DNA from: Virgibacillus ihumii
Lineage (GTDB): Bacteria; Bacillota; Bacilli; Bacillales; Amphibacillaceae
DNA: 64,000 nucleotides
Assembly (NCBI RefSeq): GCF_902726655.1
Contig: NZ_CACVAN010000001.1
Location: forward strand, 1,550,001-1,614,000
Direction of reading: 5' to 3'
This document shows positions 26,723-36,057 of the stretch, one piece after another; positions within the stretch are counted from its first letter, which is position 1; each line of letters begins with the position of its first letter. Both the position numbers and the translations under genes were made by a program. The notes beneath the pieces are model-generated. The model was not told the origin of the DNA. It was given only the letters and a program-made list of their open reading frames with translations, and did no database searches.

Positions 26723-28069
26723 TTACTTATTACTCTCCCGATATTCAGCAGCAGCCTCTTCAGCTTTCTGTGTAAATTCCTCCGCGGAAATATTTCCAAG
26801 CATCAGTGATACCAGTGCATTACTGATTGGTGTTTCCAAATCAGCACTCATCGGATGTGGTTTATGATAAATTTGTACCTTATCCGGATTGTTAATCATT
26901 TCATTAGCCTCAATCAGATATTGCGGTACCTTATCATTTGATGCAAGATCGACACCTTTAAGGTTCATGATCGCACCTGTGTGCTCGGAGAACAATTTGG
27001 CATACTCTTTCGTGAACACAAATTCTACAAAAGCTTTTGCCGCTTCAGGATTTTCAGCTTCTTCCGCAATTGCGAGCGGACGCAAATCCGGAACAATCGC
27101 CATTGGTTCACCGGATTCATTCATTGGTGATGGAATAAATCCATATTCAAATCCTTCTGGTGTACTCTTTTCCATTTCATTCGGCAGCCAGAATCCGACT
27201 GGAATGAATGCGTTTTTGTGAAGCAGGAAGTTCATTTGTGATTGTGTATGGTTTAAAGCACCAAAGCCAGAATCAATATACCCTTTCTCCGCCATTTTTT
27301 CGACTTTTTTCATGACCTCCAGAACTTTGTCACTGGTCCATGCACTTTCCTTACCCTTAATAACATCATTCAGCAATTCATTGCCACCAGCTGCACCAAA
27401 CGCAGGATAAAGCATACCGCGAAGGAAATAGTACGGATATTTCCCCGTCGTAACAAACGGTGCTATTCCTTCCGATTCTTTAATTTCTCCCATTGTACTC
27501 ATAAAGCTTTCGAAATCGCTCGGTACTTCCCAGCCATTCTTTTCAAACCATGCTTTGTCATACCATGTACCCCATGTATCAAAGACTAATGGAAGACTGT
27601 AAATTTCCCCGTCATACGTCGCTGGTTCCACGATGAAACTTTCCATCAGCGGTGTTCCATCTTCTAACTTGAGTTCTTTAACCCAGTCTGATAGATTCAT
27701 AAGCTGTCCATCTTCAACCATCTGTGTTTCGCTAGATCCCGCTCCATCAATATAAACAACATCAGGCGGATCTCCGGATACCCAGCGCGACCTCATCTCT
27801 TCATTAATATTCGGACCGGCATGCTGAACAACTTTGACATCAGGATACTTTTCTTCAAAGTCCCCAATTACTTCTTTCCACCATGAATCACCATACCCCC
27901 CTACAAAATACTGAATTTCCAGTGTTCCGTTTACTTTGCCGTCATTTGCTGTTTTACTGTCTGATGAGCCTTCTTCAGAGCCTCCATCAGATGAACAGCC
28001 TGCGGCCAGCACAAGAATAAACAAGATCATCAGAACAAACCCCGCCGGACTTTTTAACAACTTTTTCAA
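26723..28069 (-). CDS. Sugar ABC importer substrate-binding lipoprotein
   Basis: The start is TTG 28069 behind GGGGGAGA. The 448-residue protein has a lipoprotein signal with lipobox LAAGC at residues 21-25 and an acidic/serine linker (SSDGGSEEGSSDSK), then a family 1 extracellular solute-binding fold. Landmarks are DVVYIDGAG and SLPLVFDTWGTWYDKAWFEKNG. It should capture the sugar outside the membrane and deliver it to the two permeases. The gene lies 69 bases after murQ, which supports MurNAc or a related amino sugar as ligand; this is inference from location. Confidence 0.88.
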   Translation of the reverse strand: MKKLLKSPAGFVLMILFILVLAAGCSSDGGSEEGSSDSKTANDGKVNGTLEIQYFVGGYGDSWWKEVIGDFEEKYPDVKVVQHAGPNINEEMRSRWVSGDPPDVVYIDGAGSSETQMVEDGQLMNLSDWVKELKLEDGTPLMESFIVEPATYDGEIYSLPLVFDTWGTWYDKAWFEKNGWEVPSDFESFMSTMGEIKESEGIAPFVTTGKYPYYFLRGMLYPAFGAAGGNELLNDVIKGKESAWTSDKVLEVMKKVEKMAEKGYIDSGFGALNHTQSQMNFLLHKNAFIPVGFWLPNEMEKSTPEGFEYGFIPSPMNESGEPMAIVPDLRPLAIAEEAENPEAAKAFVEFVFTKEYAKLFSEHTGAIMNLKGVDLASNDKVPQYLIEANEMINNPDKVQIYHKPHPMSADLETPISNALVSLMLGNISAEEFTQKAEEAAAEYRESNK

Positions 28070-28138
28070 CTTTTCTCCCCCTTTGATTTTAATTAATTTA
28101 TATGAAATACATTAATAGTTCATACTATCAATGCAATT

Positions 28139-29050
28139 TCAGACGTTATGCTTCAAAACATAGTCGATGGCATCACGGACAAAACCATTGCTGTGATCAA
28201 TTGCATTTCTGGCATCCTCGTATGTAACACCACCCTTAATCATCACAATTGCAGGTTTCACTTCATGTTTGGTCAAAGCCAGTGTCTTTTCTGCTTCATC
28301 GTACGATACACCAGTAATTTCCATCAGTGTCCGCTTTGCACGTTCCAGCAATTTGTAATTGCTCGCATGTACATCAACCATCAGATTTTCGTGTACTTTG
28401 CCAAGCTTAACCATCGTTGTTGTACTGATCATATTGAGAATCATTTTATGTGCGGTTGCTGCCTTCATTCTGGTAGAGCCTGTTAACACTTCCGGACCAA
28501 CAACCACCTCAATCGCTGTGTCCGCGTTCCGGCTGATTACTGATTGCGGATTGCAGGAAAGGGAAACTGTATAAGCACCAACCTCCTGTGCATATTTCAA
28601 TGCACCAATTGGATAAGGCGTACGTCCGCTTGCCGTGATACCGACAACAGCATCCTTACTGGTAAGCATTTTTATCTTCATATCCTTTTTACCCTGAGAT
28701 TCATTATCCTCAGAACCCTCAATAGCCTGAAAAAAAGCTTCTGTTCCTCCAGCCATCACCGTCTGCACCATGTCAGGCGGGGTCATAAAAGTCGGCGGAC
28801 ATTCAGAGGCATCAATTATGCCAAGTCTGCCGCTCGTACCCGCACCAGCGTAAAACAACCTTCCACCCTGCTTTAGTGCATTACTTATCTTTTCAATTGC
28901 CAGACCCACCTGCGGAAGAACCTTTTCTACGGCATATGCTACCTTTTTATCCTCATTATTTATTGTCTCTAAAATTTCCATCGTGGACATCTCATCCATT
29001 GTTATACTGCTATTATTCCGCTGTTCAGTAGTCAGTTTAGATAATTCCAT
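28139..29050 (-). CDS. murQ: N-acetylmuramic acid 6-phosphate etherase MurQ
   Basis: The 303-residue protein is a SIS-domain etherase. The signature RLFYAGAGTSGRLGIIDASECPPTF spans about residues 64-88 (only part is quoted as key: AGAGTSGRLG and DASECPPTF), with SGRTPYPIGAL and GSTRMKAATAHKM further on. MurQ cuts the lactyl ether of MurNAc-6-phosphate to GlcNAc-6-phosphate and lactate in the cytoplasm. It has its own TTGACA-17-TATAAT promoter and a cre-like site just upstream, so it and the ABC genes can be expressed apart from murK-murR. Confidence 0.95.
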   Translation of the reverse strand: MELSKLTTEQRNNSSITMDEMSTMEILETINNEDKKVAYAVEKVLPQVGLAIEKISNALKQGGRLFYAGAGTSGRLGIIDASECPPTFMTPPDMVQTVMAGGTEAFFQAIEGSEDNESQGKKDMKIKMLTSKDAVVGITASGRTPYPIGALKYAQEVGAYTVSLSCNPQSVISRNADTAIEVVVGPEVLTGSTRMKAATAHKMILNMISTTTMVKLGKVHENLMVDVHASNYKLLERAKRTLMEITGVSYDEAEKTLALTKHEVKPAIVMIKGGVTYEDARNAIDHSNGFVRDAIDYVLKHNV

Positions 29051-29081
29051 AGATTTCAGTATCCCCTTGCCCTGAAAATAT

Positions 29082-29095
29082 ATAAAACGCTTTCA
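29082..29095 (-). promoter_or_regulatory. cre-like site in the murQ leader
   Basis: On the minus strand TGAAAGCGTTTTAT matches 12 of 14 cre consensus positions. It lies at about +12 to +25 from the predicted start of transcription, where CcpA would act as a roadblock. Confidence 0.55.
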
Positions 29096-29113
29096 TAATA
29101 CTAAGTTGCTATA

Positions 29114-29142
29114 ATTATAGTCCGGTTGAACTATTTTGTCAA
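29114..29142 (-). promoter_or_regulatory. Consensus sigma-A promoter of murQ
   Basis: TTGACA (29137-29142) and TATAAT (29114-29119) are separated by exactly 17 bases on the minus strand, giving a perfect vegetative promoter with the start near 29107. Confidence 0.85.
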
Positions 29143-29190
29143 TAAAATGTAAAAAGTTGTGTAATTTTATTTTATTGTGTATAAAATTTT

Positions 29191-30048
29191 TTATTGTTCC
29201 TTTAAAAAAGCTATCGCATCCCTTGTTTCATCAAGGTGTTTAACTGTTTCTTCATACTCCTCGGATGCGAGACACATAAACAAAATATCGATAATGTGTA
29301 ATTGAGCCATCCGGGACGAAGTTGCCCCGCTTCGAAAGGTCGCTTCCCTTGCGGCTGAAGTATGCAGTTTTATATCGGAACAATTGCTGACGGGCGACTT
29401 ACCGTATTTTGTTATGCCAATTGTTTTGACGTTCTTCTTTTTCGCAAGCTCCAACAGCCTGGCAACTTCTTTGGTTTTTCCGGAAAAAGATATTCCAACC
29501 ACGATATCATCAGGACCCTTATTGGCAATCGATGTTGCCGCCATATGTACATCAGAAAATGCCTGAGCATTTTTGTTAATCCGGATAAATTTCTGCTCCG
29601 CATCCTTTGCGGCTATGAAGGAGGCTCCAAAACCAAGCAGTATTACCGATCTGGCTTTTGATAACGCCGAAACGGCCGCCTTGATATTTTGTTCACTCAT
29701 AATATCCACTGTTTCTTTAAGTGTTTGTATTGTATTTGAAGTTACCTTATCAATGATATTACGGTATTCATCATTTGGTTCAATATCCCGGTATCCCTTG
29801 ACTGACTGCTCCTGAAGGTCTCCCGCAACACGGATTTTCAGCTCCTGAAATCCATTAAAGCCGAGCGATTTACATAGCCGTATCACTGCTGCGCTTGACG
29901 TGTTACTTTTTTCACCAAGCATTAAGGCTGTCAGCATAATCGATTCTTCCGGCTTTTCCAAAATGTAATTTGCGATTTTTTGCTCGGACGGCGGCAGGAC
30001 GTTTACCATTTCCTTTAACATCACCAAACCGCCTTTCACGTCTGACAT
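29191..30048 (-). CDS. murR: RpiR-family repressor MurR
   Basis: The start is placed at ATG 30048, 12 bases after AGGAAA and just after the kinase stop codon; a GTG at 30060 is too close to the site. The 285-residue protein has an N-terminal RpiR helix-turn-helix (NTSSAAVIRLCKSLGFNGF) and a C-terminal SIS domain (VILLGFGASFIAAKD, GISFSGKTKEV) that senses a sugar phosphate. Beside murQ it is expected to repress the salvage genes until MurNAc-6-phosphate appears. Palindromes upstream of murK may be its operators. Confidence 0.85.
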   Translation of the reverse strand: MSDVKGGLVMLKEMVNVLPPSEQKIANYILEKPEESIMLTALMLGEKSNTSSAAVIRLCKSLGFNGFQELKIRVAGDLQEQSVKGYRDIEPNDEYRNIIDKVTSNTIQTLKETVDIMSEQNIKAAVSALSKARSVILLGFGASFIAAKDAEQKFIRINKNAQAFSDVHMAATSIANKGPDDIVVGISFSGKTKEVARLLELAKKKNVKTIGITKYGKSPVSNCSDIKLHTSAAREATFRSGATSSRMAQLHIIDILFMCLASEEYEETVKHLDETRDAIAFLKEQ

Positions 30049-30052
30049 AGCA

Positions 30053-31018
30053 TTACCCACTTTCCTGTAATTTTTTAATAACAGAATGATTCAGTTGACC
30101 ATTTCTCATTAAAAATGCCCCGATAATTGCTCCACCCGCAGGCGAAATATTCGGCATTATGAGCTCAATATTGCTGTCATGTTTCAACTCTTCCTTTAGC
30201 AGCCGTGGAAGTATTTCTTTTTCCTGAAACACACCACCACATAAAACAACTTTGACATTTTGACCTTTTTCAAACAGCTTCATATACAACGTACCGATGC
30301 TTTCTTTAATCTCCTGGGACGTGTCGGAAATAATTTGCTGTGCAACTATATCATTTTGTTTATAAGCTTGAAAAACTAATTTCGCAACAGGAGAAATTTT
30401 ATTTTTAGGTGATTCCGAAGTGTAGATTTTTCTAACCAGATCATATGGATTTGAAACTTCAAAATCGGAAGAAATTCTTTTTAGCAAAACAGTATCAGGT
30501 CCACGCCCGTCATGCGCCTTCAATGCACGCATTATTCCCTTCCTGCCAATATCGTAACCACTTCCCTCATCACCAAACAAATAACCCCATCCGCCAACAC
30601 GACCGTGTACTCCATGTGCGTTTATTCCATATGTGATGGAGCCTGTACCGGAGATATGAACAATGCCATGTTTCCCATATGTCCCCGAGTAAAGCGCATT
30701 AATCGTATCCGGTTCCACCCGGATACGGGTTTTGTTGAAAAGCAACTGTTTAAGAACCTGTTCAACAGTAATCCTGGAAGCATTGTTGCCTGTGCCGGCA
30801 ATCCCGGCAAATAAAACGCTTACATTCCACAACGCATTTGGAAGCATTTGTTCCAATTCATCCAACAATGTTTTAAGCGTATCAAAAAGTTTGTTTCCTG
30901 ATATAACATTCGGATTAGTCGGGCCGCCGGACGTCTGCGCCACAATCGTGCCATCCAGATCAGCGAGAATGGCCACTGTTTTTGTTCCGCCACCATCAAT
31001 TCCTGCTACATATTCCAT
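30053..31018 (-). CDS. murK: BadF/BadG-type kinase, probable MurNAc/GlcNAc kinase MurK
   Basis: The 321-residue protein opens with YVAGIDGGGTKTVAIL, the phosphate-1 motif of the ASKHA fold. ISGTGSITYGINAHG and GWGYLFGDEGSGYDIG are the BadF/N-acetylglucosamine kinase landmarks, and LCGGVFQ is the adenosine motif. MurK of Clostridium acetobutylicum is of this family and phosphorylates both MurNAc and GlcNAc at O6. Here the kinase precedes murR and murQ with almost no spacing, so it should make the MurNAc-6-phosphate that MurQ needs after ABC import of the free sugar. AAGGTGAG precedes the ATG. Confidence 0.8.
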   Translation of the reverse strand: MEYVAGIDGGGTKTVAILADLDGTIVAQTSGGPTNPNVISGNKLFDTLKTLLDELEQMLPNALWNVSVLFAGIAGTGNNASRITVEQVLKQLLFNKTRIRVEPDTINALYSGTYGKHGIVHISGTGSITYGINAHGVHGRVGGWGYLFGDEGSGYDIGRKGIMRALKAHDGRGPDTVLLKRISSDFEVSNPYDLVRKIYTSESPKNKISPVAKLVFQAYKQNDIVAQQIISDTSQEIKESIGTLYMKLFEKGQNVKVVLCGGVFQEKEILPRLLKEELKHDSNIELIMPNISPAGGAIIGAFLMRNGQLNHSVIKKLQESG

Positions 31019-31058
31019 CTTCTCACCTTTCCATTTTTGTTATCTTTATTTTATAAAA

Positions 31059-31098
31059 GTTGAAATATTTTAACAAGAACTTTTGAAATAAAATTTCA
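31059..31098 (-). promoter_or_regulatory. Palindromes upstream of murK (candidate MurR operators)
   Basis: TGAAATAAAATTTCA (31084-31098) is a perfect 6-bp inverted repeat with a 3-base centre. GTTGAAATATTTTAAC (31059-31074) is a second near-perfect palindrome sharing TGAAAT. Both lie 40-80 bases upstream of the murK start. RpiR-type repressors bind such sites; the link to MurR is inference. Confidence 0.4.
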
Positions 31099-31155
31099 TT
31101 TATAATAAAAATTTTTTCTGTAATAATCTTGGCTAATGACGGCTTCAGGCGAAAC

Positions 31156-31626
31156 CTATACTCCTCCCTCATTTACATTTTCAATCATGTCACAAAACTT
31201 GTCAGCAAATTTCTGACAACGTGCAACATCATCCTGATCGGGTTCCATATCGACAATCATACGCTCCGGTAAAAGTTTCGCTCCCTTAGCCTCAAACCGG
31301 TCGCCCATAAGATTGGCCGCACCTCCAAATGAGTCATAAAAGGAGTCCCCTGACCCGAAAACACCGATAATTTTTCCGGTAATATCCACATCATCCAGTT
31401 CATCATAAAAATCTTCAACCTCGTACGGGAGTTCACCGTCATCCCACGAATATGTTCCGACAAGAATACCATCATAACTCAATAATTCTTCCACATCTAT
31501 TGCATCAAGATCAAACGTTTTCGTTTCCACCTCATGTTCCCTGGCTTCAATGACATCTGTGATAATCTCAGCCATCATTTCCGTGTTACCAGTCATGCTG
31601 GCAAACAACATCAGTACTTTTCCCAT
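31156..31626 (-). CDS. Flavodoxin
   Basis: The 156-residue protein has the FMN phosphate loop SMTGNTE at residues 10-16, the GTYSWDDGELPYEVEDFYDEL segment around residues 57-77 (first isoalloxazine loop, W included) and FGSGDSFYDSF for the second loop, all typical of short-chain bacterial flavodoxins such as YkuN/YkuP. It carries electrons to partners such as desaturases or nitric oxide synthase. GGGGTGG precedes the ATG. It is a single gene between the murK and LacI units. Confidence 0.9.
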   Translation of the reverse strand: MGKVLMLFASMTGNTEMMAEIITDVIEAREHEVETKTFDLDAIDVEELLSYDGILVGTYSWDDGELPYEVEDFYDELDDVDITGKIIGVFGSGDSFYDSFGGAANLMGDRFEAKGAKLLPERMIVDMEPDQDDVARCQKFADKFCDMIENVNEGGV

Positions 31627-31783
31627 CTCAAGCCACCCCGATTCCCGTTCAATTTATTTCATTATATGTTAATTGAGAACAGTTTTCAATTGATTAGTTA
31701 AGACATTTACGGTGTTTGAGGGGCGTTGCCAAACGAGTTTGTGTTACCCTACCGTTTTCTCATTCTATTCTATCATTAAAAGA

Positions 31784-31805
31784 AGAAGCCATTACAAGGC
31801 TTCTA
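31784..31805 (-). terminator. Terminator of the mal operon
   Basis: AGAAGCC pairs with GGCTTCT across a short loop that contains the stop codon of the LacI gene, followed by TCTTTTA on the minus strand. Confidence 0.65.
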
Positions 31806-32817
31806 TCCGACCAACTGAATTCCGATATACAATTTTATGTGGTACAGTGACTCTTCTAGCCGCAACTGTTTTATCTAATGTTCTTTCAATCAGTGCACGG
31901 GCGGATTCTGCGCCAAGTTCATGAATTTGAATATCCACCGTTGTCAGTGCCGGTTTTGTAATCTCCGACAAATACACATTGTTGAAACTGACCAAAGAAA
32001 TATCATCCGGCACAGTATAACCCACTTCTTCCAGTGTGCTCAGGACCCCAAGGCTCATCAGGTCATCACTAACAACAATGCCGGTTGGCGGGGTATCCTG
32101 TGACAGCAGGCGTGCCACTGCCTCACGACCACCAGACTTCAAAAATTCCGTATGCATCCTGTAAGACTCACTGTGTTCCAGGTATGCATCCATTAAGGCT
32201 GCTTCATAACCTGCTTCACGATCCATGGTGACAAATAATTTTTTCGAACCTCCAATAAAAGCGATTTTCTCATGTCCCATATCAATCAGATGATTGGTTA
32301 TTTCCTTGCCCGCAGTGAAGTTGTCATTATCCACATGGGTTATTTCACCAACATGCTCATATGGCTTACCGACAATTACAAATGGGAAGTTCTTTTCGTG
32401 TAAAAAATTCATGACTCGATCATTCATTCGTGAATATAACAAAATGACACCATCGACATAACTGCCGTATACCATTCGTTCCACTTCATCAAAAATTTCG
32501 TCATCCGTAATACCACTTGACAATGTAATGGAATATCCCATCCCGTGGGTTACTGACCCTATTCCTCGTAAAATTTCCGGAAAAAACGGATTCTGAAGCG
32601 CTTTGTCAGCAGATGACGGCATGATCACACCAATTGCTTTCGTCGATTTCACAGCTAGATTCCGTGCATTTATATTTGGATGATAGCCGAGTTCTTTCAT
32701 TGCGTTACGAACTTTAGTTTTCGTTTCCTCGCTGATTCTCGGATTATCCGCGATAACACGTGATACGGTAGAGGGCGCTACACCCGTTGCTTTTGCTACA
32801 TCTCTAATTGTCACCAA
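31792..32817 (-). CDS. malR: LacI-family regulator of maltodextrin genes (MalR-like)
   Basis: The start is set at the TTG giving MVTIRDVAKATGVAPSTVSRV, 6-7 bases after GAGGGTG; this matches the usual LacI-family start. The 341-residue protein has the N-terminal DNA-binding helices (residues 2-45), the hinge helix NPNINARNLAVK, and a periplasmic-binding-like effector domain. It is the last gene of the malEFG-glucosidase operon, 20 bases after the glucosidase. Two operators of LacI type flank the malE promoter, which it most likely represses when maltodextrin is absent. Confidence 0.85.
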   Translation of the reverse strand: MVTIRDVAKATGVAPSTVSRVIADNPRISEETKTKVRNAMKELGYHPNINARNLAVKSTKAIGVIMPSSADKALQNPFFPEILRGIGSVTHGMGYSITLSSGITDDEIFDEVERMVYGSYVDGVILLYSRMNDRVMNFLHEKNFPFVIVGKPYEHVGEITHVDNDNFTAGKEITNHLIDMGHEKIAFIGGSKKLFVTMDREAGYEAALMDAYLEHSESYRMHTEFLKSGGREAVARLLSQDTPPTGIVVSDDLMSLGVLSTLEEVGYTVPDDISLVSFNNVYLSEITKPALTTVDIQIHELGAESARALIERTLDKTVAARRVTVPHKIVYRNSVGRIEAL

Positions 32818-32836
32818 AATACTCACCCTCTACTTT

Positions 32837-35182
32837 TCATTTATACAAAGATACCATTGAATTGTCATCATTATCCAGTACTACACGCTGATTTTCACTT
32901 AATCCGTGTACGTTAACTTGTATTTTATCATACGCTGGCACGTATTTCCCCTGTCGGTCGCGAATCTCTACCTTCACAGCATCCTTCGATGATTTAATTC
33001 CAATAGTGAGCTGCAAAAAAGAACCTATTTCATATTCAAAAGTTTCGCCGTCATCATCATAAAAAGTACAATTATACGTTTCATCATCAATACCGGCAAA
33101 TACATGCATGCTGATTTGTTTTGGATTTTTCTCCTTATTCGATGTCCAATCACCCTGCATGATGGCAGTTCCGTTTTTTACAAAAATCGGTAACTGATCA
33201 AGTTCGACGTGAATTAAATGGACTTTACCCCCCGTATACACTTCGCCAGTTTCAAAGTCTGTCCAATAACCTCTGGGGAGATAAACGGACCTGTCAGTAA
33301 CAGACGGCGCTAAAATCGGTGCAATGATTACGTTGTCTCCAACCATGAATTGATCGTTCAGATTATAGGTTTTCACATCTTCCGGATACTCCATAAACAA
33401 TGGGCGCATTACCGGGAGACCTTTTACGCTGGCATCATGAAATAAAGTGTACAATTGTGGCATCCATTTATAGCGCATTTGGATGTATTTTTTCATAATG
33501 AATTCATTTTCTGATCCGAACTGCCATGGTTCCTGATATACAGTCCCTATCGCTGCATGATTCCTGAAATATGGGGTGAATGCACCGACCTGCATCCAGC
33601 GAACAAGCAGTTCCGCATTGGTATCATGAGCAAATCCGCCAACGTCCGGTCCTGCGAACGGAACACCCGAGATTCCCAGGTTCATTACCATCGGCAGCGT
33701 CATTTGCAAATGCTCCCAGAAGCTTCGGTTGTCACCAGTCCAGACTGAGCCATAGCGCTGAATTCCGGCAAACCCGGCGCGGGTCAGTAAAAATGGCCGT
33801 TTACCGTTGAGTTGCTCTTTCATTCCATCATATGTTGCTTCTGCCATTTTCAATCCATATATATTGTGCAGCTCACGATGTGTTGCAGGTCTTCCGTCAT
33901 TTCGGTGCATGACAGACGTATCCATCGTCTTTGTTTCGTTAAAAACCGCTGGTTCGTTCATGTCATTCCAGATACCTTCAATACCGATTTTCGAATAAAC
34001 TTTGTGTTTATTGCCCCACCATTTACGAACGTTTGAATCAGTAAAGTCGGGAAAGGCACTCCTTCCAGGCCATACATCCCCAAAATAAACATCACCTTCC
34101 AAATACTTGCAGAACAAATCATTTGTAATGCCTTCCTGATAAATGGAATATTCCACATCTTTCTTCACACCAGGGTCAACGATAGGTACAATCCTGATGC
34201 CCATCTCACGCAAGTCGCTTATCAGTTTTTCCGGATACGGGAATTTTTCCTTATCAAATGAAAAAACCCGGTAACCGTTCATATAATGGATATCCAGGTG
34301 TATGACGTCAACCGGAATACCACGCTCGATGAAGTTTTTTGCAAGCTCCCTTACTTCTTTCTCAGATTCATAGCTGTAACGCGACTGCTGATAACCCAGT
34401 GCCCATTTTGGCGGAAGTGGCATTCTCCCTGTCAGATGTGTATACTGCATCAGGACGTCCTTAGGACCAGGACCGGCCATCACGTAATAGTCCAGCTGTC
34501 CACCTTCTGCACTGAACGAAAAATACCCATCCTTTTCCTTCATATTAAATTTAGTCCTGAACGTATTGTCAAAAAACACGCCATGTGCATGACCGTTGCG
34601 CATGGTCATAAAATAGGGGATGGACTGATAGAGCGGGTCTGTCTCAGGGTTATGCGGTGCATAAACATCCGTGTTCCACATCTCATACTTTTCACCGCGC
34701 TTATCAAGATGTCCCGATTTTTCACCAAATCCGTAAAAATGATCATCTGCATGCATTTTTTTGAATGCCGTAACCTCACCATTCTCCCGATATGCCATGC
34801 CGCGATTACCTTCATCGAGTAATACCACGCCATTTTGATCAAAAATCGTAATACGAAAAGGGACTTTTTTGACTTCAACTATCAATGCTTCCGTTTTCAA
34901 CATCAGCAAATTATCTTGTTCAATCGATTCAACACTCACATGCTCCTTTTCAGCAACAACTGCATACGAACCATTCAAAACCGGCTCATGATATTGATTC
35001 ATCACAATTCTGATGATCGAATCCGCAAAAAACTGGATAGCTGCAAACCCATTTTCACAAGCAAAAAAATAGCTGTTGTTTGTATGTTTATAGGATCTCA
35101 AATCCCCAATATCACGGTATATTACTGCATTTGTTTTCTTTTCCTGTCCAGGATGTATAGCAAAACTCGTATCTTCAAGCAT
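32837..35182 (-). CDS. GH31 alpha-glucosidase
   Basis: The 781-residue protein has the GH31 order: an N-terminal beta domain (1-230), the catalytic barrel with WNDMNEPAVF near residue 410 (nucleophile Asp), the acid/base region SVWTGDNRSFWEHL, and C-terminal beta domains. It lacks a signal peptide, so it acts in the cytoplasm on imported maltose, isomaltose or maltodextrins, releasing glucose. AGGAGG lies before the ATG. It sits in the operon between malG and the LacI gene. Confidence 0.92.
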   Translation of the reverse strand: MLEDTSFAIHPGQEKKTNAVIYRDIGDLRSYKHTNNSYFFACENGFAAIQFFADSIIRIVMNQYHEPVLNGSYAVVAEKEHVSVESIEQDNLLMLKTEALIVEVKKVPFRITIFDQNGVVLLDEGNRGMAYRENGEVTAFKKMHADDHFYGFGEKSGHLDKRGEKYEMWNTDVYAPHNPETDPLYQSIPYFMTMRNGHAHGVFFDNTFRTKFNMKEKDGYFSFSAEGGQLDYYVMAGPGPKDVLMQYTHLTGRMPLPPKWALGYQQSRYSYESEKEVRELAKNFIERGIPVDVIHLDIHYMNGYRVFSFDKEKFPYPEKLISDLREMGIRIVPIVDPGVKKDVEYSIYQEGITNDLFCKYLEGDVYFGDVWPGRSAFPDFTDSNVRKWWGNKHKVYSKIGIEGIWNDMNEPAVFNETKTMDTSVMHRNDGRPATHRELHNIYGLKMAEATYDGMKEQLNGKRPFLLTRAGFAGIQRYGSVWTGDNRSFWEHLQMTLPMVMNLGISGVPFAGPDVGGFAHDTNAELLVRWMQVGAFTPYFRNHAAIGTVYQEPWQFGSENEFIMKKYIQMRYKWMPQLYTLFHDASVKGLPVMRPLFMEYPEDVKTYNLNDQFMVGDNVIIAPILAPSVTDRSVYLPRGYWTDFETGEVYTGGKVHLIHVELDQLPIFVKNGTAIMQGDWTSNKEKNPKQISMHVFAGIDDETYNCTFYDDDGETFEYEIGSFLQLTIGIKSSKDAVKVEIRDRQGKYVPAYDKIQVNVHGLSENQRVVLDNDDNSMVSLYK

Positions 35183-35217
35183 TTCTTCATATCCTCCTGC
35201 CTATCAAATTACTACTT

Positions 35218-36057
35218 CTATCCTTTTGATCCACCGGCTGTCAAACCCGAAATCAAATACCGCTGCAGGAACAAATAAATTGTTGCGATTGGCAAGGCAA
35301 CCAAAATAGAACCTGCTGCGAATCTCGTAAAATTATTAGAGAACTGATCATTAATAAAATTAAACAAACCAACTGCCAGTGTGTAGTTTTCCTCGCTGGT
35401 CAAAACAATCGACGGAAGCAGGAAGTCAAACATCGGCATCATAAAATTAAACAAGGCAACAACTGCCAAAATTGGTTTTGCCAATGGAAGCATAATACTC
35501 CAGAACACACGCAAATGCCCTGCACCATCTATTCTTGCAGCCTGATCCAATTCACGCGGTATCGTATCAAAGTAACCCTTTACCAGCCATGCATTGAATG
35601 GAATCTGTCCACCCAGATAAATGAAAATCAACCCTGTCAATGTATCCAGTAGTCCGATCATATTCAGGAAAATATATAAAGCTACCATTGCCATCATGAC
35701 CGGAAACATTTGCAAAAGCAAAAATACGTACAATCCATTTTTCCGGCCAACAAACTGGTACCTGGAAAATGCGTACGCAACAAGTGACGTAAGAATAACA
35801 CTGCCACCTGCAACAACCGTTGATACAATTAGTGAATTTTTATACCAGATTAAATAATCACTGTTTTCACTAAACAGCCATTTATAATGTTCAAGTGAAA
35901 AGTTTTCCGGGATAATCGATGAAGAATACAGACTTGTTCCCTGGTTCAGTGACATGCCTACTGTCCAGATAAGAGGGTAAAATATAATAACGGAGACAAT
36001 TGCGATAATAACGTAAATACCCGTTACTTCCAGCTTCGATTTCAATTTCTGATTCAT
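35218..36057 (-). CDS. malG: Maltodextrin ABC importer permease MalG
   Basis: The 279-residue protein has six helices and an EAA loop RELDQAARIDGAGHLRVFWSIMLP. It ends YLISGLTAGGSKG, the conserved MalG tail (GLTAGGVKG) that contacts the ATPase. Its ATG shares one base with the stop of malF (TAATG), so translation is coupled. With MalF it forms the transmembrane channel for maltose and maltodextrins. Confidence 0.92.
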   Translation of the reverse strand: MNQKLKSKLEVTGIYVIIAIVSVIIFYPLIWTVGMSLNQGTSLYSSSIIPENFSLEHYKWLFSENSDYLIWYKNSLIVSTVVAGGSVILTSLVAYAFSRYQFVGRKNGLYVFLLLQMFPVMMAMVALYIFLNMIGLLDTLTGLIFIYLGGQIPFNAWLVKGYFDTIPRELDQAARIDGAGHLRVFWSIMLPLAKPILAVVALFNFMMPMFDFLLPSIVLTSEENYTLAVGLFNFINDQFSNNFTRFAAGSILVALPIATIYLFLQRYLISGLTAGGSKG

